Assembly (NCBI GenBank): GCA_021014945.1
Contig: MU266341.1
Coordinates: 124,001-188,000, forward strand
Source: Leucogyrophana mollusca
Taxonomy: Eukaryota > Basidiomycota > Agaricomycetes > Boletales
DNA length: 64,000 nt
Direction: 5' to 3'
In this document: positions 19,671-32,800 of the stretch, one piece after another
How the letters are laid out: each line of letters opens with the position of its first letter
Position numbering within the stretch: position 1 is the first letter of the stretch
The notes under the pieces: generated by a model
The model's input: only the letters and a program-made list of their open reading frames with translations
Database searches by the model: none
What the model was told of the DNA's origin: nothing
Position numbers and translations under genes: made by a program

Positions 19671-21588
19671 ATGGCTTCTATGACACGTTCACCCTCGGGC
19701 ACGATTCCGTCCATGGAGATCAGCCACGACCAGCTCAAAGATAACACTATCGTCATCGGTGAGTGGCCCCCCTGTTGAATGCCTTGTTCGCATCAGCGTG
19801 CTCAGCCGGCGTCTACCTCAGTATTCGGTGCCTCAGGAGACCTTGCCAAGAAGAAGGTATTATTCCTGCGGAGCCTGCTGTTCGCTTCCAGCTAACACCC
19901 CCGCCAGACGTATCCTGCACTCTTTGGCCTCTACCGCAATGGCTATCTTCCTAAAGATATCCACATCGTCGGGTACGCCCGGACCAAGATGGATGACGCA
20001 GAGTACCACAAACGCACGACAGGGTACATCAAGAACCCCGATAACGACCCTGAAGTCACCGCCAAGATCGAAGAGTTCAAAAAGCTCTCGACGTACGTCT
20101 CTGGCGGCTACGAAGATGCGCCGTCCTTCCAGAACCTGACAAAACACCTCGAGTCGATCGAGGCAAACTACAAAGGCGGCGACGTCAACCGCATCTTCTA
20201 CCTCGCTCTCCCCCCTAGCGTCTTCGTCCCTGTGGGCAAGCACGTCAGGGATAACTGCTACTCGTCAAAGGGTGTCAACCGCATTATCATTGAGAAGCCG
20301 TTCGGGAAAGACCTTGACTCCTGTCGTGAGCTACTAAGCTCCCTCAAGCAGTCGTGGACGGAAGACGAGACATTCCGTATCGACCATTACCTTGGCAAGG
20401 AGATGGTGAAGAACATACTCGTCCTCCGGTTCGCCAACGTCGCGATGGGCAGCGCGTGGGACAAGAACTCGGTCAGCAACGTCCAGATCACCTTCAAGGA
20501 ACCGTTCGGAACGGAAGGTCGTGGTGGTTATTTCGACGAATTTGGCATGATCCGTGATGTTTTGCAGAACCGTGAGTCCTGTTGGGTCTACGTGGGAACG
20601 CGACACTCACGTGTGTGTAGATTTGTTGCAGGTCCTGAGTATCTTGACCATGGAACGGCCAGTGTCGTTTGCGTCGGAAGACATTCGGGACGAAAAGGTG
20701 CAGCGTGTGTATGAGTCGTCACAACCCCTCTTCTCACGAATGTGCGTTCCCAGGTCAAAGTGCTGCGCTGCATCCCACCTATCGAGCGCAAAGACACGCT
20801 CCTTGGACAATATGTTGCGGCGAACGGGAAGCCGGGTTACCTGGACGACGATACTGTCCCAAAAGACTCTGTTTGCCCCACGTTTGCGGCCACCACGCTC
20901 TGGATAAATAATGAGCGATGGGAAGGTGTTCCATTTATTCTAAAAGCCGGGAAAGGTATGTCGCCACCGGAAGTGGTTATCGCGGATATTAATTGGGCTC
21001 CTATTTTAGCACTGAACGAAGCCAAGGTTGAGATACGGGTGCAGTTCAAGGACGTTGCGCAGGGCATCTTCAAGGACGTGTCGCGCAACGAGCTCGTGAT
21101 GCGGATCCAGCCCTCGGAGGCTGTGTACTTGAAAATGAACACGAAGACGCCGGGGCTGAACTTCCGGGCGATCCCCACCGAGATGGACCTGACGTACAAG
21201 AGACGGTTCACGGACACGAAGATTCCGGAGGCGTATGAGGCTCTTATCCTGGATGCGCTGAAGGGCGACCACTCGAACTTTGTGCGAGACGATGAGCTGG
21301 ATGTTGCTTGGAAGGTGGGTTGGAGTGCACGTGAAGTGGGTGTGTGCTGACAGCGTGGTAGATATTCACGCCGATCCTGCATTGGATAGACGGGAAGGAT
21401 GGGCCGCGTCCCAAGCCAGCCCCCTACCCATACGGGTCGCGCGGACCGAAAGAGCTGGATGCATATATCGCAAAGCTAGGGTACAAGCGGTCAGCGGAAG
21501 AATAGTAAGTGTCTGGTGCTGTGCTAGGTGCGGGTACTGATGTTGTGTGTGCAGCAGCTGGCCCACGACGAGCATGTCAAATTTGTAA
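19671..21588 (+). CDS. zwf1: Glucose-6-phosphate 1-dehydrogenase
   Basis: Catalyses the first step of the oxidative pentose phosphate pathway, making NADPH in the cytosol. The start ATG 19671 gives MASMTRSPSG; introns follow at 19759 and in the next 150 bases and join the NADP loop V-F-G-A-S-G-D-L-A-K-K-K to TYPALFGLYRNGYLP. The active-site signature RIDHYLGKEMVKN is complete, preceded by NRIIIEKPFGKD. Later exons give EKVKVLRCIPPI, WINNERWEGVPFILKAGK, ALNEAKVEIRVQFKDV and NELVMRIQPSEAVYLKMNTK. The final exons add IFTPILHWIDG and PYPYGSRGPKELD, and the last short exon ends SWPTTSMSNL. All family landmarks are present and the gene looks intact. Confidence 0.96.
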
Positions 21589-21958
21589 AGACTTTCACGC
21601 AAAAAGTAACGATCGCAAGAGTGTAGGTTGTACGAGAAGGTGTCAATTGTTTGTAGCTAGACCAATCGCAATGGCAGTATTTGTTCCGGGAGCAGTGTGG
21701 GCGAGTGCCGGCGGGATGAGTTCGGGTGCGAATGTATTTGTCAGCTTGTGTTCAGTCGCGATTTGAGGACTGGATCACGATCGTCGGCCAAATTGAGCGT
21801 TACTGGAAGACGCTGGGACACTTCCGTCCATCCATCCGACATTCCAATCCTCGCTGTGTTCATGATCGAGTGCACGTCCAGATTTGATCCCCGCATCGAG
21901 TCCGCATTCCTACTAATACTAATACTCCAGTCCTTTCCTCAATAGAACTCAGCTAACC
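21589..21958. other. Tandem intergenic region
   Basis: The region is the 3' flank of G6PD and the promoter of the RING-LON gene. No gene is seen. Confidence 0.45.
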
Positions 21959-23748
21959 ATGTTCCTGCCCCCTCGAGACATTCTCCCCTTGCTCCATTGC
22001 CCTCTCTGCGACCCGTCTGCAGTCCTCGTCAATCCAACAACTCTGCACTGTGGCCACACCATCTGCACCAGCCACGTCCGCTCGCAGTCATGCCCCATCC
22101 CGACCTGCAGCGCCAGCCGCCCTGGTGAACTCACCCCAAACTTGCCATCCTCCTCTCGTGTCGCTTTCTTTCCCGCTCTCCCAGCTGCCCCAGACGACCC
22201 TTCACAGGCACTTCCGTCGGATGCCGTTACGAGAGCAGACGTCATCATCGCTAAAATATTACCCCTCGTGCAACAGGCGGCCGCTGCCTTAGACGTTCCG
22301 GGAGTTCCCTTTGTAGACACCTTCAATGATTCCGGCGATGACTCAGACGATGACCCGCCCCCGTCGGGCGCGGGCGGGTCTACAGGTCGGTCTCCGAGCC
22401 CATCATCCTCTCGCCCGCGCAAACGTATCCGTCGCCATACAGACCAGCACCGCTCTGACCCTCCACAATCTCGCCATGATCCGCTCACTGACTTTGAGAA
22501 GGAACTCACTGCGGAACTCACATGCGAGATATGTTTCATGCTTCTCTATCAACCCGTTACGACACCATGTCAACACGTACGCACGCCATCATCTTTAGTC
22601 GTTGCATCACCTGACCTTTACAAAGACATTTTGCTCCAAATGCCTTCAAAGGTCCCTCGACCACAGCCTGCTCTGCCCTCTCTGTCGCGAAGAGCTCCCC
22701 GGATACGCCTATTTCCAAGACCACCCGCATAATAAAGTCATCCTCTCCTTGCGTTAGTTTCCTTGCTCCTCGCTGCTTACAAATCTAACGTTCCGTAGTG
22801 CTCAAGGCATACCCTGAAACTTACGCCGAACGTGGACACGCTATCGAGATCGAAGAACGCGATGCCCGTCTAGACACCCCCATCTTCGTCTGCCAACTAT
22901 CCTTTCCCGGCCTACCCACCCTCCTCCACTTCTTCGAACCACGTTACCGCCTGATGCTCCGCCGGTGCCTCGAATCCCACTCTGCCACTTTCGGCATGAT
23001 CATGCCCCCACGCGCAGCACCTCTCGCGGGCATCGGCGTCGACGCCGGGTGCGAATTCGGCACGATGCTCGAGATCCGCAGCGTGCAGATGCTCCCAGAC
23101 GGGCGGAGCATGGTCGAGACGTGGGGCACCCATCGCTTTAGACTTTTAGAGCGCGGGACGCTCGATGGGTATATGATTGGCCGGGTAGAACGCATCGATG
23201 ACGACGAGGATGACCTGGATGAGTGGGCGTTTCAGGCGGACGAGCCGTCGACTGTACCACTCCCCCCTTCACCATCTACCGCGTCTCTGTCCTCGTCGAA
23301 TTCCTCCTCATCTACATCGTCATCTCACTCTCATCCACTCCTCGCCCATCTCACCCACACCGCGCCATCCACTTCACCCCCTCCCATTCCTCCCCCGCAA
23401 AGCACCGCCGCCCTCATCTCCATCTGCGGCGCCTTCCTCGACCAGCTCCGCGCAGGAACAGCCCCCTGGGTCGTCCAGCGGCTGAACCACACCTACGGGC
23501 CACAGCCCCCCGCGACGGACCCCGCCGCGTTCAGCTTCTGGATGGCGCTCGTGCTGCCGATCGACGAGCACGAGAAGGCGAAGCTGCTGCCCCTGAAGAG
23601 CGCGCGGCTCCGGCTGCAGCTCATCGTGCACTGGATTGGGCAGCTGAATAATAATTGGTGTGGTAACCCGTTTTCCCCCGTTTTTGCATTGTGCTGATGA
23701 GTGTCGTTCGATGATAGGTGGTTCTCGAGTGGGTGTGTTGTGATATAA
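21959..23748 (+). CDS. Double-RING and LON-domain protein (LONRF-like E3 ligase)
   Basis: Likely a ubiquitin E3 ligase. Residues 18-60 hold a RING-like motif CPLC...HCGHTICTSH...CPIPTC. After a Ser/Asp-rich linker and a basic patch, a second RING begins at TCEICFMLLYQPVTTPCQH and, after an intron, continues TFCSKCL...CPLCREELPGYAYF. A short intron then leads into a LON substrate-binding domain: IFVCQLSFPGLPTLLHFFEPRYRLML, ATFGMIMP, GTMLEIRSVQMLPDGRS. A low-complexity Ser/Pro/His insert of about 60 residues interrupts the LON domain before LISICGAFLDQL and WMALVLPIDEHEKAKLLPL. The last exon adds WFSSGCVVI. The family includes human LONRF1-3; TPR repeats found there are absent here. Confidence 0.88.
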
Positions 23749-24429
23749 CATACATAGTCGGCGCGTGTGTTTGGTTGTTTGTTTTGCATGCATCGAGGAT
23801 ATGCTATGATCTGTTATGCTATCTACCCCGTTTGTGTTACCCCCGCATTTATCAGCATCACGCATTCAAGTTGTATTTTACGCATCTCCGTGCATCTTCG
23901 TAATCGCTATATATATTGGTTTTCGCTGGCTGGCCAACTACATCTTTTGTTCTTACATATACGTAGATGTTTTCGTGTTGGTTCGCGGAATAAATGTATC
24001 GTGGACTGTATGCCGTCTCTGGAGTCAACAAGAGTGTCCGCCGTAATGCTCTTTGCGCGACGACTGCATGCAAAGTGCTGTGCTTCTACGGGGAGAGATC
24101 GGGTTCGCGCTCCGACGGTACAGTGGAGTTTGATTCGCAATCCTTCGACGGTTCGCGATCCTCCCCCTTCCCCGAGCCACGATGATGTGCGGACTTGGGG
24201 CGCAGCGCGGATATTAACGTCGACCTGCCCACTGTGGGAGCGTTGGTCATACCATCTCCAAGCTCGCAGATCTCTGCCCTCGACAAGACAAATTGCGTCG
24301 CGGTATTCTCACCACACTATAGTTCGGGCAGATCACCGGTCATAACAATTGCATTCGACACCTAAATGCGTTACCCTCACAGAAACTACAGACAAGCCGG
24401 ACCCCCTTAACGGGCAAACCCAAGCGACT
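23749..24429. other. Convergent intergenic region
   Basis: This 680-base stretch separates two converging genes. The part near 23760-24000 is T-rich and could be the 3' UTR of the RING-LON gene. I see no gene. Confidence 0.45.
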
Positions 24430-26145
24430 TCAATTCGACGTACTCTCCGTGTACTCCGTCGTCGCAAAACCCAACTTTTGCGGCGAGAAACTAACGTAAG
24501 CCGCGGTCACTCAACACAACACGCAGCACCAGTCACGCACCTGAGAGTTCGTGGTGTCAAAGACCGAGTAGAAGCGCTCGAGGAACGCGTAGCCGTTGAT
24601 GAAGTCCAAGCCCTCTCCACTCGGCGTGCCGATGCTGTTCACGATCAAGTACACATTACTGCTAGTGCCGCCGATGTATGTGTTCAGCGCACGGGGCCAG
24701 ATCTGGCCATTCGGCGTCAGGGCGTACGAGCTCTGCGGAGTGAAGTGAATCTCGTCAGGACACGCCGACACCTGCACGTCGACGAAACACACGCACGCTG
24801 CCTATGGTGAAGGTCAGGTCCTCCAGGGTATCGTATTGGGCGGTGGTGATGCAGAGGAGACCGGTGTCTTCATCCTCGGTCGCACCGGTGAGCGACTGGT
24901 ACTGCGCGTAGGCATCTTGGTTGAAAGAACTGGCGTCAGGACGGGTTGATGCGGAGCTACAGTGTGGCACTTGCCGCTGGCGATCAAAATCAAGCTCGTG
25001 CCGGTATCGACGACACCAGCGGTCTCGGCCAAGATCGTGGTCGATCCGTAGGCGATACTCTCGTTGATTCCCCAGTAATATGACGCTGGGTATGTGGTAG
25101 TAAGGGGCCTGGAGTTATCTTGTGAAGAGGTGCCCTGCTTTGCAGAAAGGACGGCACGTACGTGTAAGCGATGTCGCCGGTGTACTTGGTGGGGTCGGTA
25201 CCGCCGAAAGTGAGCTCGCCGTTGGTTACCTCCTCGGAGGTCGTAGGCTCGAAGGAGACGCTGACGACGACCTGGGAAATGGTTCCCTCGAGGTAGAGGT
25301 TGTCGGTGACTGTCGGGAAGGTGGTATCCTCTGAGCCGCCCACCACGGCGCCTTCTGTCAAGTCCTCAGGACCGAGACTAGGGGCCCAGTCAACCGGGGA
25401 ACTGTGGAGGGACGAGACACGCACCCCAAGATGCCATCGACTCCCGCAATGCCCCCTGAGGTGTCGACGACGATGAATTGCTCGGTGACGACGAGATCAG
25501 CGCTGAGAGTGACTGTATCGTAGTACCCGTCCCCTGGATAATCAACCTCTTGAGCGACAGGTGGTGAGAAGCCTATGTCTGGGGTTTACCGATGAGGGTT
25601 CCAGAGCTATAGCTGGTGACCTCCTGTATTAGTTCAGGCATTGCAGCTCGTGGGCTTCAGTTCACTCGGGAACGTGATGTGCTTCGCCCTTACCACTTCG
25701 TCTCCGGTTGGTACGCTGGTGCTGGTTACTTGATAAGGCGCACCGGCGATACACACAAATGAACTGCCGGTATCAACGAGCATGCTGTCTGTGCGAGGAA
25801 GCTACGTTAGATAATTATGTAACAAAACTCGCCAGCGAAGGGGCACTTGCATGTGGTGGCAGGACTCCCGATGCCAACTTGCGCGATATAACTAGTGGCC
25901 TCGTTGGTCACCGCAACACTACCTGTGCGACGGTCCAACTTGCCACTCGAGATCGCGTCAGCGCGATCCCGGAGGCCCGCGGCTCTGGCCTGATCGTGTT
26001 TGAGGAGGTTTATGGCGCCTCCCTGGGTGTTCAGCCTCCGCACCATGGGGAGGGTGATAGGGGAGTCCCGGACTTGGAAGGCCGGTACTGCCGTGACAGA
26101 CACGGCCAGAAAGACGCTCGCGAGCAAAGAGGAAATAGGAAACAT
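24430..26145 (-). CDS. Secreted pepsin-like aspartic protease (polyporopepsin type)
   Basis: A family A1 protease. The start at 26145 gives the signal peptide MFPISSLLASVFLAVSVTAV, then a propeptide with basic residues (NLLKHDQARAAGLRDRADAI, KLDRR). The mature domain shows YIAQVGIGSPATT, the first catalytic motif LLVDTGSSFV after an intron, YSSGTLIG, FIVVDTSGGIAGVDGILGV, ELTFGGTDPTKYTGDI, the second catalytic motif GVVDTGTSLILI, and a C-terminal part with YAFLERFYSVFDTTNSQ joined to LGFATTEYTESTSN. Many small introns break it. Both aspartates are present. It probably acts outside the cell in nutrient digestion. The stop is at 24432-24430. Exon borders between 24780 and 25800 are approximate. 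Confidence 0.88.
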
Positions 26146-26203
26146 GTCTGACCAGGGACGTTCGGCGCTCGAAGGGGCTATTGCCAATGAACTTCGTGCA
26201 TCG

Positions 26204-26211
26204 TTTTATAG
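26204..26211 (-). promoter_or_regulatory. TATA box of the aspartic protease gene
   Basis: CTATAAAA reads on the minus strand about 60 bases before the ATG at 26145, the usual position for a strongly regulated secreted enzyme gene. Confidence 0.6.
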
Positions 26212-27205
26212 CAATCAGCGAAGCCAGGAGGGGATCAAAAGTTCCACCATGATTGCACATGGTGCTTTCGTCGTACCTCGAGCTTGCAAGATTGTGTCAG
26301 GGGCGTTCGGGCAGGGAGAGACGCCCGGCTATTTCGAGAAGTCTTGAAGAAGTCCAAGGGCCGAGCTGTCTAAGGGACAGCCCTAACAAACTCGTCATGT
26401 GGGACAACGAATGGTTGACAGTTCTTAGCAGTAAGCACAGAATAAGTACAGCAGGATAAGGGTTGAAGTCCTCAACAAAGCCGATGGCTATTGGACTCCG
26501 GTCCGACTCGCATCTGGGAGTAGTCGTTGCTCTAGAACAATACCATTCAGCGAGTGTACACCACATACGCACGCACCGGTTTGCAAGTTAACCTATGCTC
26601 ACACCTATCAATCACTGATCAAGGACAGAGAAGCGGCCTCCCCGAGGAGTTGTCAGTACTGGTTGCCCCTGGACCGGGTCCACGCACAGGAGTCGATAAC
26701 AATAATAATTACTGATTCCGCTGATACTGATGCTGTCGTAGATTGTTGCGATAAGTGCCAAAGCGACACGGCGGGCGAACTTGTATCGCCTCAGCAGCCG
26801 ACTACTTCAAGCCACAACCGTGACTTTGTGAACTTTGAAGCAACTTCTGGCGACAGTCTAAGCCAGTTTATTTTTGACAAAGTAAGCTCGACGTCGTTTT
26901 TTCGGGGTCGATCCATGGAGGTAGAACGGTGGATGCAATGTATGTATCGCTGCGACCCGGTTGTGTCATTAAGATAAAGGAAAGTGTTGAACGTTACTAC
27001 TAGTAGATGATCGAAAGCGGCTTCTGAAGATCTGAGGGCTTCTGCTTTTCCGGCATACTCTATATCATCCAGTCGGAAACACACAATTGCTGGGCATCTT
27101 GAACACTCTTTCTGCTGCTCTCAGTGCCAGCGGGATTCTAATTATCCTCGCCGAAAAAATTGTGCACATATCCTCTTGAAAACGAAATCCCGAGGCAGCT
27201 GAGGA
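26212..27205. other. Divergent intergenic region, protease and spb4
   Basis: Nearly 1 kb separates the two genes. Frames of up to about 100 codons occur on both strands but show no domain, splice logic or composition bias. I see nothing else. Confidence 0.45.
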
Positions 27206-29684
27206 ATGTCACAGTCCACTGCATTTGCTGGGCTCTGGTCCTCTCTCCCCACCTCATTGACACCATGGATGTGAGTCTGTTCAGACCAAGTTATCCACGA
27301 ATTATGCCTATAACTTGCAATAAAGCCTCGATGTCATACAGTCCATGGGTCATACAAAAATGACCCCGGTCCAGGCCTCCACAATCCCTCTGTTCATGCA
27401 ACACAAAGACGTCGTAGTAGAGGCGGTCACGGGCTCTGGAAAAACACTTGCGTTCGTGATCCCAATACTCGAACGATTGATTCGAAGGGAAACCAGGCTG
27501 AGGCGGAATGAAATCGGTGCATTGGTCATTACTCCTACACGGTCTGCCATTCGACTCCATCTGCCTTGCCGGTTGTTGACGGCCCATTCACCAGGGAGTT
27601 AGCCTCTCAGATTCATGCGGTCTTTTCTCTTTTCTTGTCCGCTCAGCCCGGGCATGGCCCCCCCGCAGCTTCGGATGGCGAACGTGATTCGCCTGGCCTC
27701 GCACAGGCAGAGTCTTTGGACCACCCCTCTCCTTTGTTACTCGTGTCGTCTGATCAGTCCTCCCCGTCTCAAGACATCCAACGTTTCCTGTCGACTGGTG
27801 CTGATATAGTTATCGGAACACCAGGACGCGTCGAGGAGTTCCTCCTCGGAAAGGGCAAGACAGTTGTCAGCGTGAGGGAGCTGGAGGTCTTGGTCTTAGA
27901 TGAAGCAGATCGGTATATCCCTTCCCGCCGTGTCACTCTACTGAGCGCTGAGTTCTGTCCCTTAGCCTGCTCGATCTAGGATTCCAAAATCAACTCACTC
28001 GTATCATCACGCACCTACCAAAACAGCGTCGTACAGGTCTCTTCAGTGCAACAATGACTGACGCTGACGCGCTTTCGGAGCTGGTTCGCGTGGGGCTGCG
28101 AAATCCTGCACGTATACTTGTCAAGGTACAGTCAAAAAAGTTGAAGTGCTCCCAAAGTGGTACCGAAAGCAAAGGAGGGAAGGGAGAACTGATCGAAGAG
28201 AGAAGAATACCCGCGGGGTAAGCTTGTTCATTTCTGCTTTGCTTGCTCAGGCAACTGGGCTGATCTTGGTCCTCCCAGTCTCCAGAACTTCTATATCAGT
28301 TGCAAGGCATCGGAAAAACTGGTGCAACTGGCTCGCATCATCCGACACGAAGCTTCATCTCATAACGCATCACACTTCATTGTCTACTTCGCCACATGCG
28401 CATGCGTCGATTATTTCTACCGGGTGAATACGTTTACTTTTTGTCCGGTGTGTCGGTGCCGCTGACATTCACATCCAGGTCCTCCCAAGCCTTCTCATGC
28501 CAAATGCCAAGTTACACTCTCTCCACGGACACCTCCCACCCTCAGCGCGAACCCGTGCACTTTCGACTTTCTCTTCCTCCCCAACTACCTCTTCATCTCC
28601 TTCAATCCTCCTCGCGACTGACGTCGCTGCTCGGGGGCTTGACATCCCTCATGTCGACGTTGTCTTACAGTTTGACCCTCCATCGGATCCGAAGGCATTC
28701 TCACATCGCTGTGGCCGGACGGCAAGAGCTGGAAGAAGCGGCAAGGCTTATGTTCTCCTAGTAGGCAGGGAATCAGAATATATCGGTTAGTTCGCACCCT
28801 CGAGCTTATGCTGTGTGGTACCATTGATGCTCTTTATTTCAGACTTTCTCTCAATACGGAAGATCCCAATTCGCCAACATCCATGCATTCAACAGGACGG
28901 GAAGCTCCTCGACCAAAGTGATGACGAAGCACGAGGAGATGATCCGGACGTGGATTCTTTCCTCGAGAAAATACGAGAAACAGTCGCCACAGATCGCGCG
29001 CTCAATGAGAAGGTATGGCTCCTCGCACAACACCTTACCTCTTGCAATTAACCACGACATACTCTATTCCAGGCCGCAAAAGCATTCGTTTCTTTCGTCA
29101 GAGCCTACTCTAAACACGAAGCATCCTATATATTCCGGATCAAAGACTTGGATCTCGTTGGCGTTGCGAAAAGCTTTGGTCTGCTACGACTTCCTCGGAT
29201 GCCTGAGCTCAAAGACGCGAATAGAGAGGGATGGAAAGATGCTGATATAGACGTGAGCTTGCTTTTCTATCAAGTGTTAGCGCTTCCGTTGGTGCTGACA
29301 TCCACCACAAAGTGGGACACATTCGCCTATGCCGACAAGGCGCAGGAAGCCAAGCGTCTTCAGGAGGGTCCCGCAAAGAAGGCTGAGAACAAAGAAACAC
29401 CAGAGGTTCGAGCTGCCAAACGGAAGCGAAACACCGCTTGGAGCCAGCAAGCCGACAGCCAACAAGAGAAGGAGAAGCGGAAGGAGAAGAAGGACAGAAA
29501 GCGGAAGTGGCTTAAATCACAGAAAGACTCGAACGATGCAACAACGAAGGAGAGCTCGGGAGACGCTGAAGTCGACGCGGAGGACGACTGGGACGAGTTG
29601 GCGAGGGAGGAGAGGCTCGCGAAGAAGGTACGGAAAGGGACTGCCGCTCAGCGAGATTTCGACCAGGAGTTTGCAGACCTTTAG
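27206..29684 (+). CDS. spb4: DEAD-box ATP-dependent RNA helicase Spb4
   Basis: A nucleolar helicase of 60S ribosome assembly (DDX55 in animals). I choose ATG 27206: [22 protein letters not shown] is joined by an intron to [19 protein letters not shown], the family's Q-motif region. Motifs in order: AVTGSGKT (I), TPTRELA (Ia, across an intron), GTPGR, LDEADRLLDLGF (II, across an intron), FSATM (III), [27 protein letters not shown] (V), [13 protein letters not shown] (VI). The C-terminal extension carries [40 protein letters not shown] and a Lys/Glu-rich tail, all typical of Spb4 rather than other DEAD-box proteins. About eight introns. The gene looks intact, with the stop at 29682-29684. Confidence 0.94.
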
Positions 29685-29890
29685 ATTAACATTTCCGTTC
29701 GTCGGGAGTCATTACTGCGGCCCTAGTATAATACACATGCCACGCTCGAGACAGTGTAAAATCGATCGAAACTGGGCTGGTCCAAGTCCACTGTAAAGAT
29801 TACAACTGAATACAATTCCAAAACAAAACAGTCAATGTCATGGTTTTCGGCGAAGGTTTGGTCGCATCTGTGGTTCGCATTAATGCTTAC

Positions 29891-32800
29891 TCAATCCTCA
29901 GAAGAGGGGACACCCACCATTTCAACGAATACCGGTAAAAGCTGGGGGATATGGTGTAGGTCTGGGGGCTTCAGTAAATTAGGTGCTTTCCCCTTCGCTC
30001 TCCGAGGTTTAGGAGGGGGAGGAGGCGGTCGTGAATCCTGGGGCGGCAGGTGCTCTTCATTGGAGCGACGCCGTTGGGGTGCGCTGGGCTCCACAGAAGG
30101 CTGAGGTGGCAAAGGTTTATCGAGGCGAGAAAGTGGTAGCTCTGAAAGCGAGGCTGTCGGTATTGGGGGAACAGGGGGTACATCTCGCACATTTGGCGAT
30201 GAGCGCGAAAAGGTCATAGACTTGGCGCTCCGGAGTGAAAATGCACGTTTGCGGACTGATGGTGGTTCCTGTGTCGGTGGTGGCGCTAACGGTCTGCGAG
30301 GTGCAGGTCGGGCTGAAGGTGACCGTGGTGGTGCTTTGGCCGGAATGTTCTCCTCGCTCGAGTCGTCCTCATAGCTCCCCGAACTGTCCGTCTCATACTC
30401 ACTCGAGTCCTCCTCACTTTCATCGTCCGTCTCCTCCGCAGCAAGATCATCAGCATCCCCCTGCACCAGCTCCCCAAAATTAATCTCGCCCACAACACCA
30501 TGTACAAGTGCCTGCGTGGCCTCGTCCTCGGCGTCTGCATCATGCTGCCCTTGGGCCTTCCCAAAGCGCCTTCGTACCTTGTTTTCGTACGCAACCTTTA
30601 GCTTGTAATGATAGAGCGTGATCGCATCAACTTCTGCGAGAATATTTCTGCGCTCATCGCCACCGTGTGGGAGGAGGTACTCGAGACTGATAGGGTCGCC
30701 GATGCCCTCACGGACAACGGTGAGGAAGAGCTCGATCCATTTCATAAGACTGTCGAAGAGACCCTCGCCTTTGGAATGTACTTTGTGTACGAAACTGTAG
30801 AAGGATTGTTCGTGCCTCTTCACGAGGTCGATAAACATCTGGACGGTCCGATGTGGGTCTTCTTGACTCACTGGGATACAGTTAAGCAAGAGTATGCAAG
30901 TCGAGAGGGTAGATTAAGACTCACGCTCTTCAGTCTGCTCCACCGTTCTGATGAGGTCATTGATAAAGTTCTGCATGTCTCCTAGGGAGTCAGCTATACT
31001 GGCAGCTCTGTAGACCTGTGCCAGAGGCGCATAGAATATCGTAATGATATCCTTCAGTAATTCTGATGTTACCCCCTGAATGTGGCACGTCCAATCAGCC
31101 CAGCACCAGACATGTCAGAGGGTTCATACCTCGAATATAAGTGCGATAAGCTGTTCCCTATCTCTTAAACGTGAATACAGCTGGGACAAGACCTTCAAGT
31201 CCTCGAATAGCCAAGCATCGTCGTCCTGCGGACCGTCGTCATCGTCCGAGTCCGCAAGGGCGTCACGCTGGCGAAGGTATGCGGCGTGCGCGTGGTGAGA
31301 CCGGATAACACGTTGCATCTGGGACCGGTTGAGCACAGGCTCTTCGCCTGAGCGAAGGACGATCGTGAGGAGGCTGTGTTTCTCTTCGGCTGTGGCAAAT
31401 AAAAGCAAGTATGAAGAATGACACTCGAAGAAGGGGGTAACAGGAAGAACGGTACCTGCATCTGCTTTGTATGTATCCTGGATCTCCCTCGGGGCGTACA
31501 CAAATAAGCGAATTTTCTCGCAAATCACCTCATCGTCGACTTTGGCCTTTACCGCCTCAATATCTTCTTCCAAGGCTTTGACTTCTTCTGTAAGGGAGCT
31601 CGTGAACATTCTGCAAATCCATAACCACGTTAGAAGGCAGTCGACGGCGTCAAATAGTAATATAACTCACCGTTGAAGTAAGCTTCGCCCGCCAAACGGC
31701 TGCGCAAGGAAGATGTCCAGCACGCCTATCCACACAATAAGTTGAACACTTCTTGCACAGACATGTCATTGAACAGCTCAACTTACTGCGGATCATATAC
31801 ACTGGGTTACTGATCTTGAGTGCCGTCTTGAGCACGAAGTAAGGCATGAGCCCATGTATCCGTTTCAGGCTAGCGAACGTCTCCGACGAGTTGTCAGCGG
31901 CGACGAGCATTTGGAAGATCGTTGATGCCAACCTAAACCACGTATACATTTAGGCCAGACAACCGGGTATACTAACAGACGTACGATATCCGCGCCCATT
32001 CGAGAACGGCTTGGTAGTTGGATGGCAACCCGCGAACATCAGGGGTGACTTTGATCGTCGCGAAGACATGTGTCAGACCATCTATCTCGGAGCAAGCCCG
32101 TCAGGGACACAGAGTGTGTATAAACAGTCCACGATCTCGCACCTTTCCCCATAACATCCCCCTTCACGCTCTTTACAGCGTCCCGCAGTCCATCCACACG
32201 GCTCGCAATCTCTTGTGCAAATCGTTTCCTCCCGTCCTCTCTCAGCCTGTCGGCTTCCTCGCGTCTCCGTGCATCATCCTGCTCCTCCGCGCTGAGCGTC
32301 GTCGGCCCTGAGAGCAAGAATGAGCGGAGCACAGGGGAGGAGGCAATACTTGACGAAGCCATCAAGCTGTGAAGGTAAGCGCGGAGAGTCAACCTATTCT
32401 TTTCGCGCGAGAGCCGCGAGGGGAAGCCTGGATGAGATGGTGACTGTGGGAGGGACTCGGTGCTTCCGTCGGAGAAGGTGCCGTTCATCGACGAGGCCGC
32501 GGTTCGCGACATGAAAGGGAGGTTTGAAGAGGGTACGTTTACTGTGGTGCGATCTTTCGCCGGCGGAGAGTTGATGCCTTCGTCTGGATGTGCTTTGCGG
32601 AGCTGCGGAGACGATGTCAGCGGCTGAGTAGTACTGAGCGAGAGAATGGTGCACCGACTTCGTCTGCTAGCGTTTTGAAGTCTCCGTATCTGCGAGATAC
32701 GCACACTTCGCGCTCCTCGGAGAGCCGTGTCCGGATGATGAATTCCTTTGGTTATTCAAGCTCCATTGAGGACGTTACATGAGTGGTAAGAGTTAACGGA

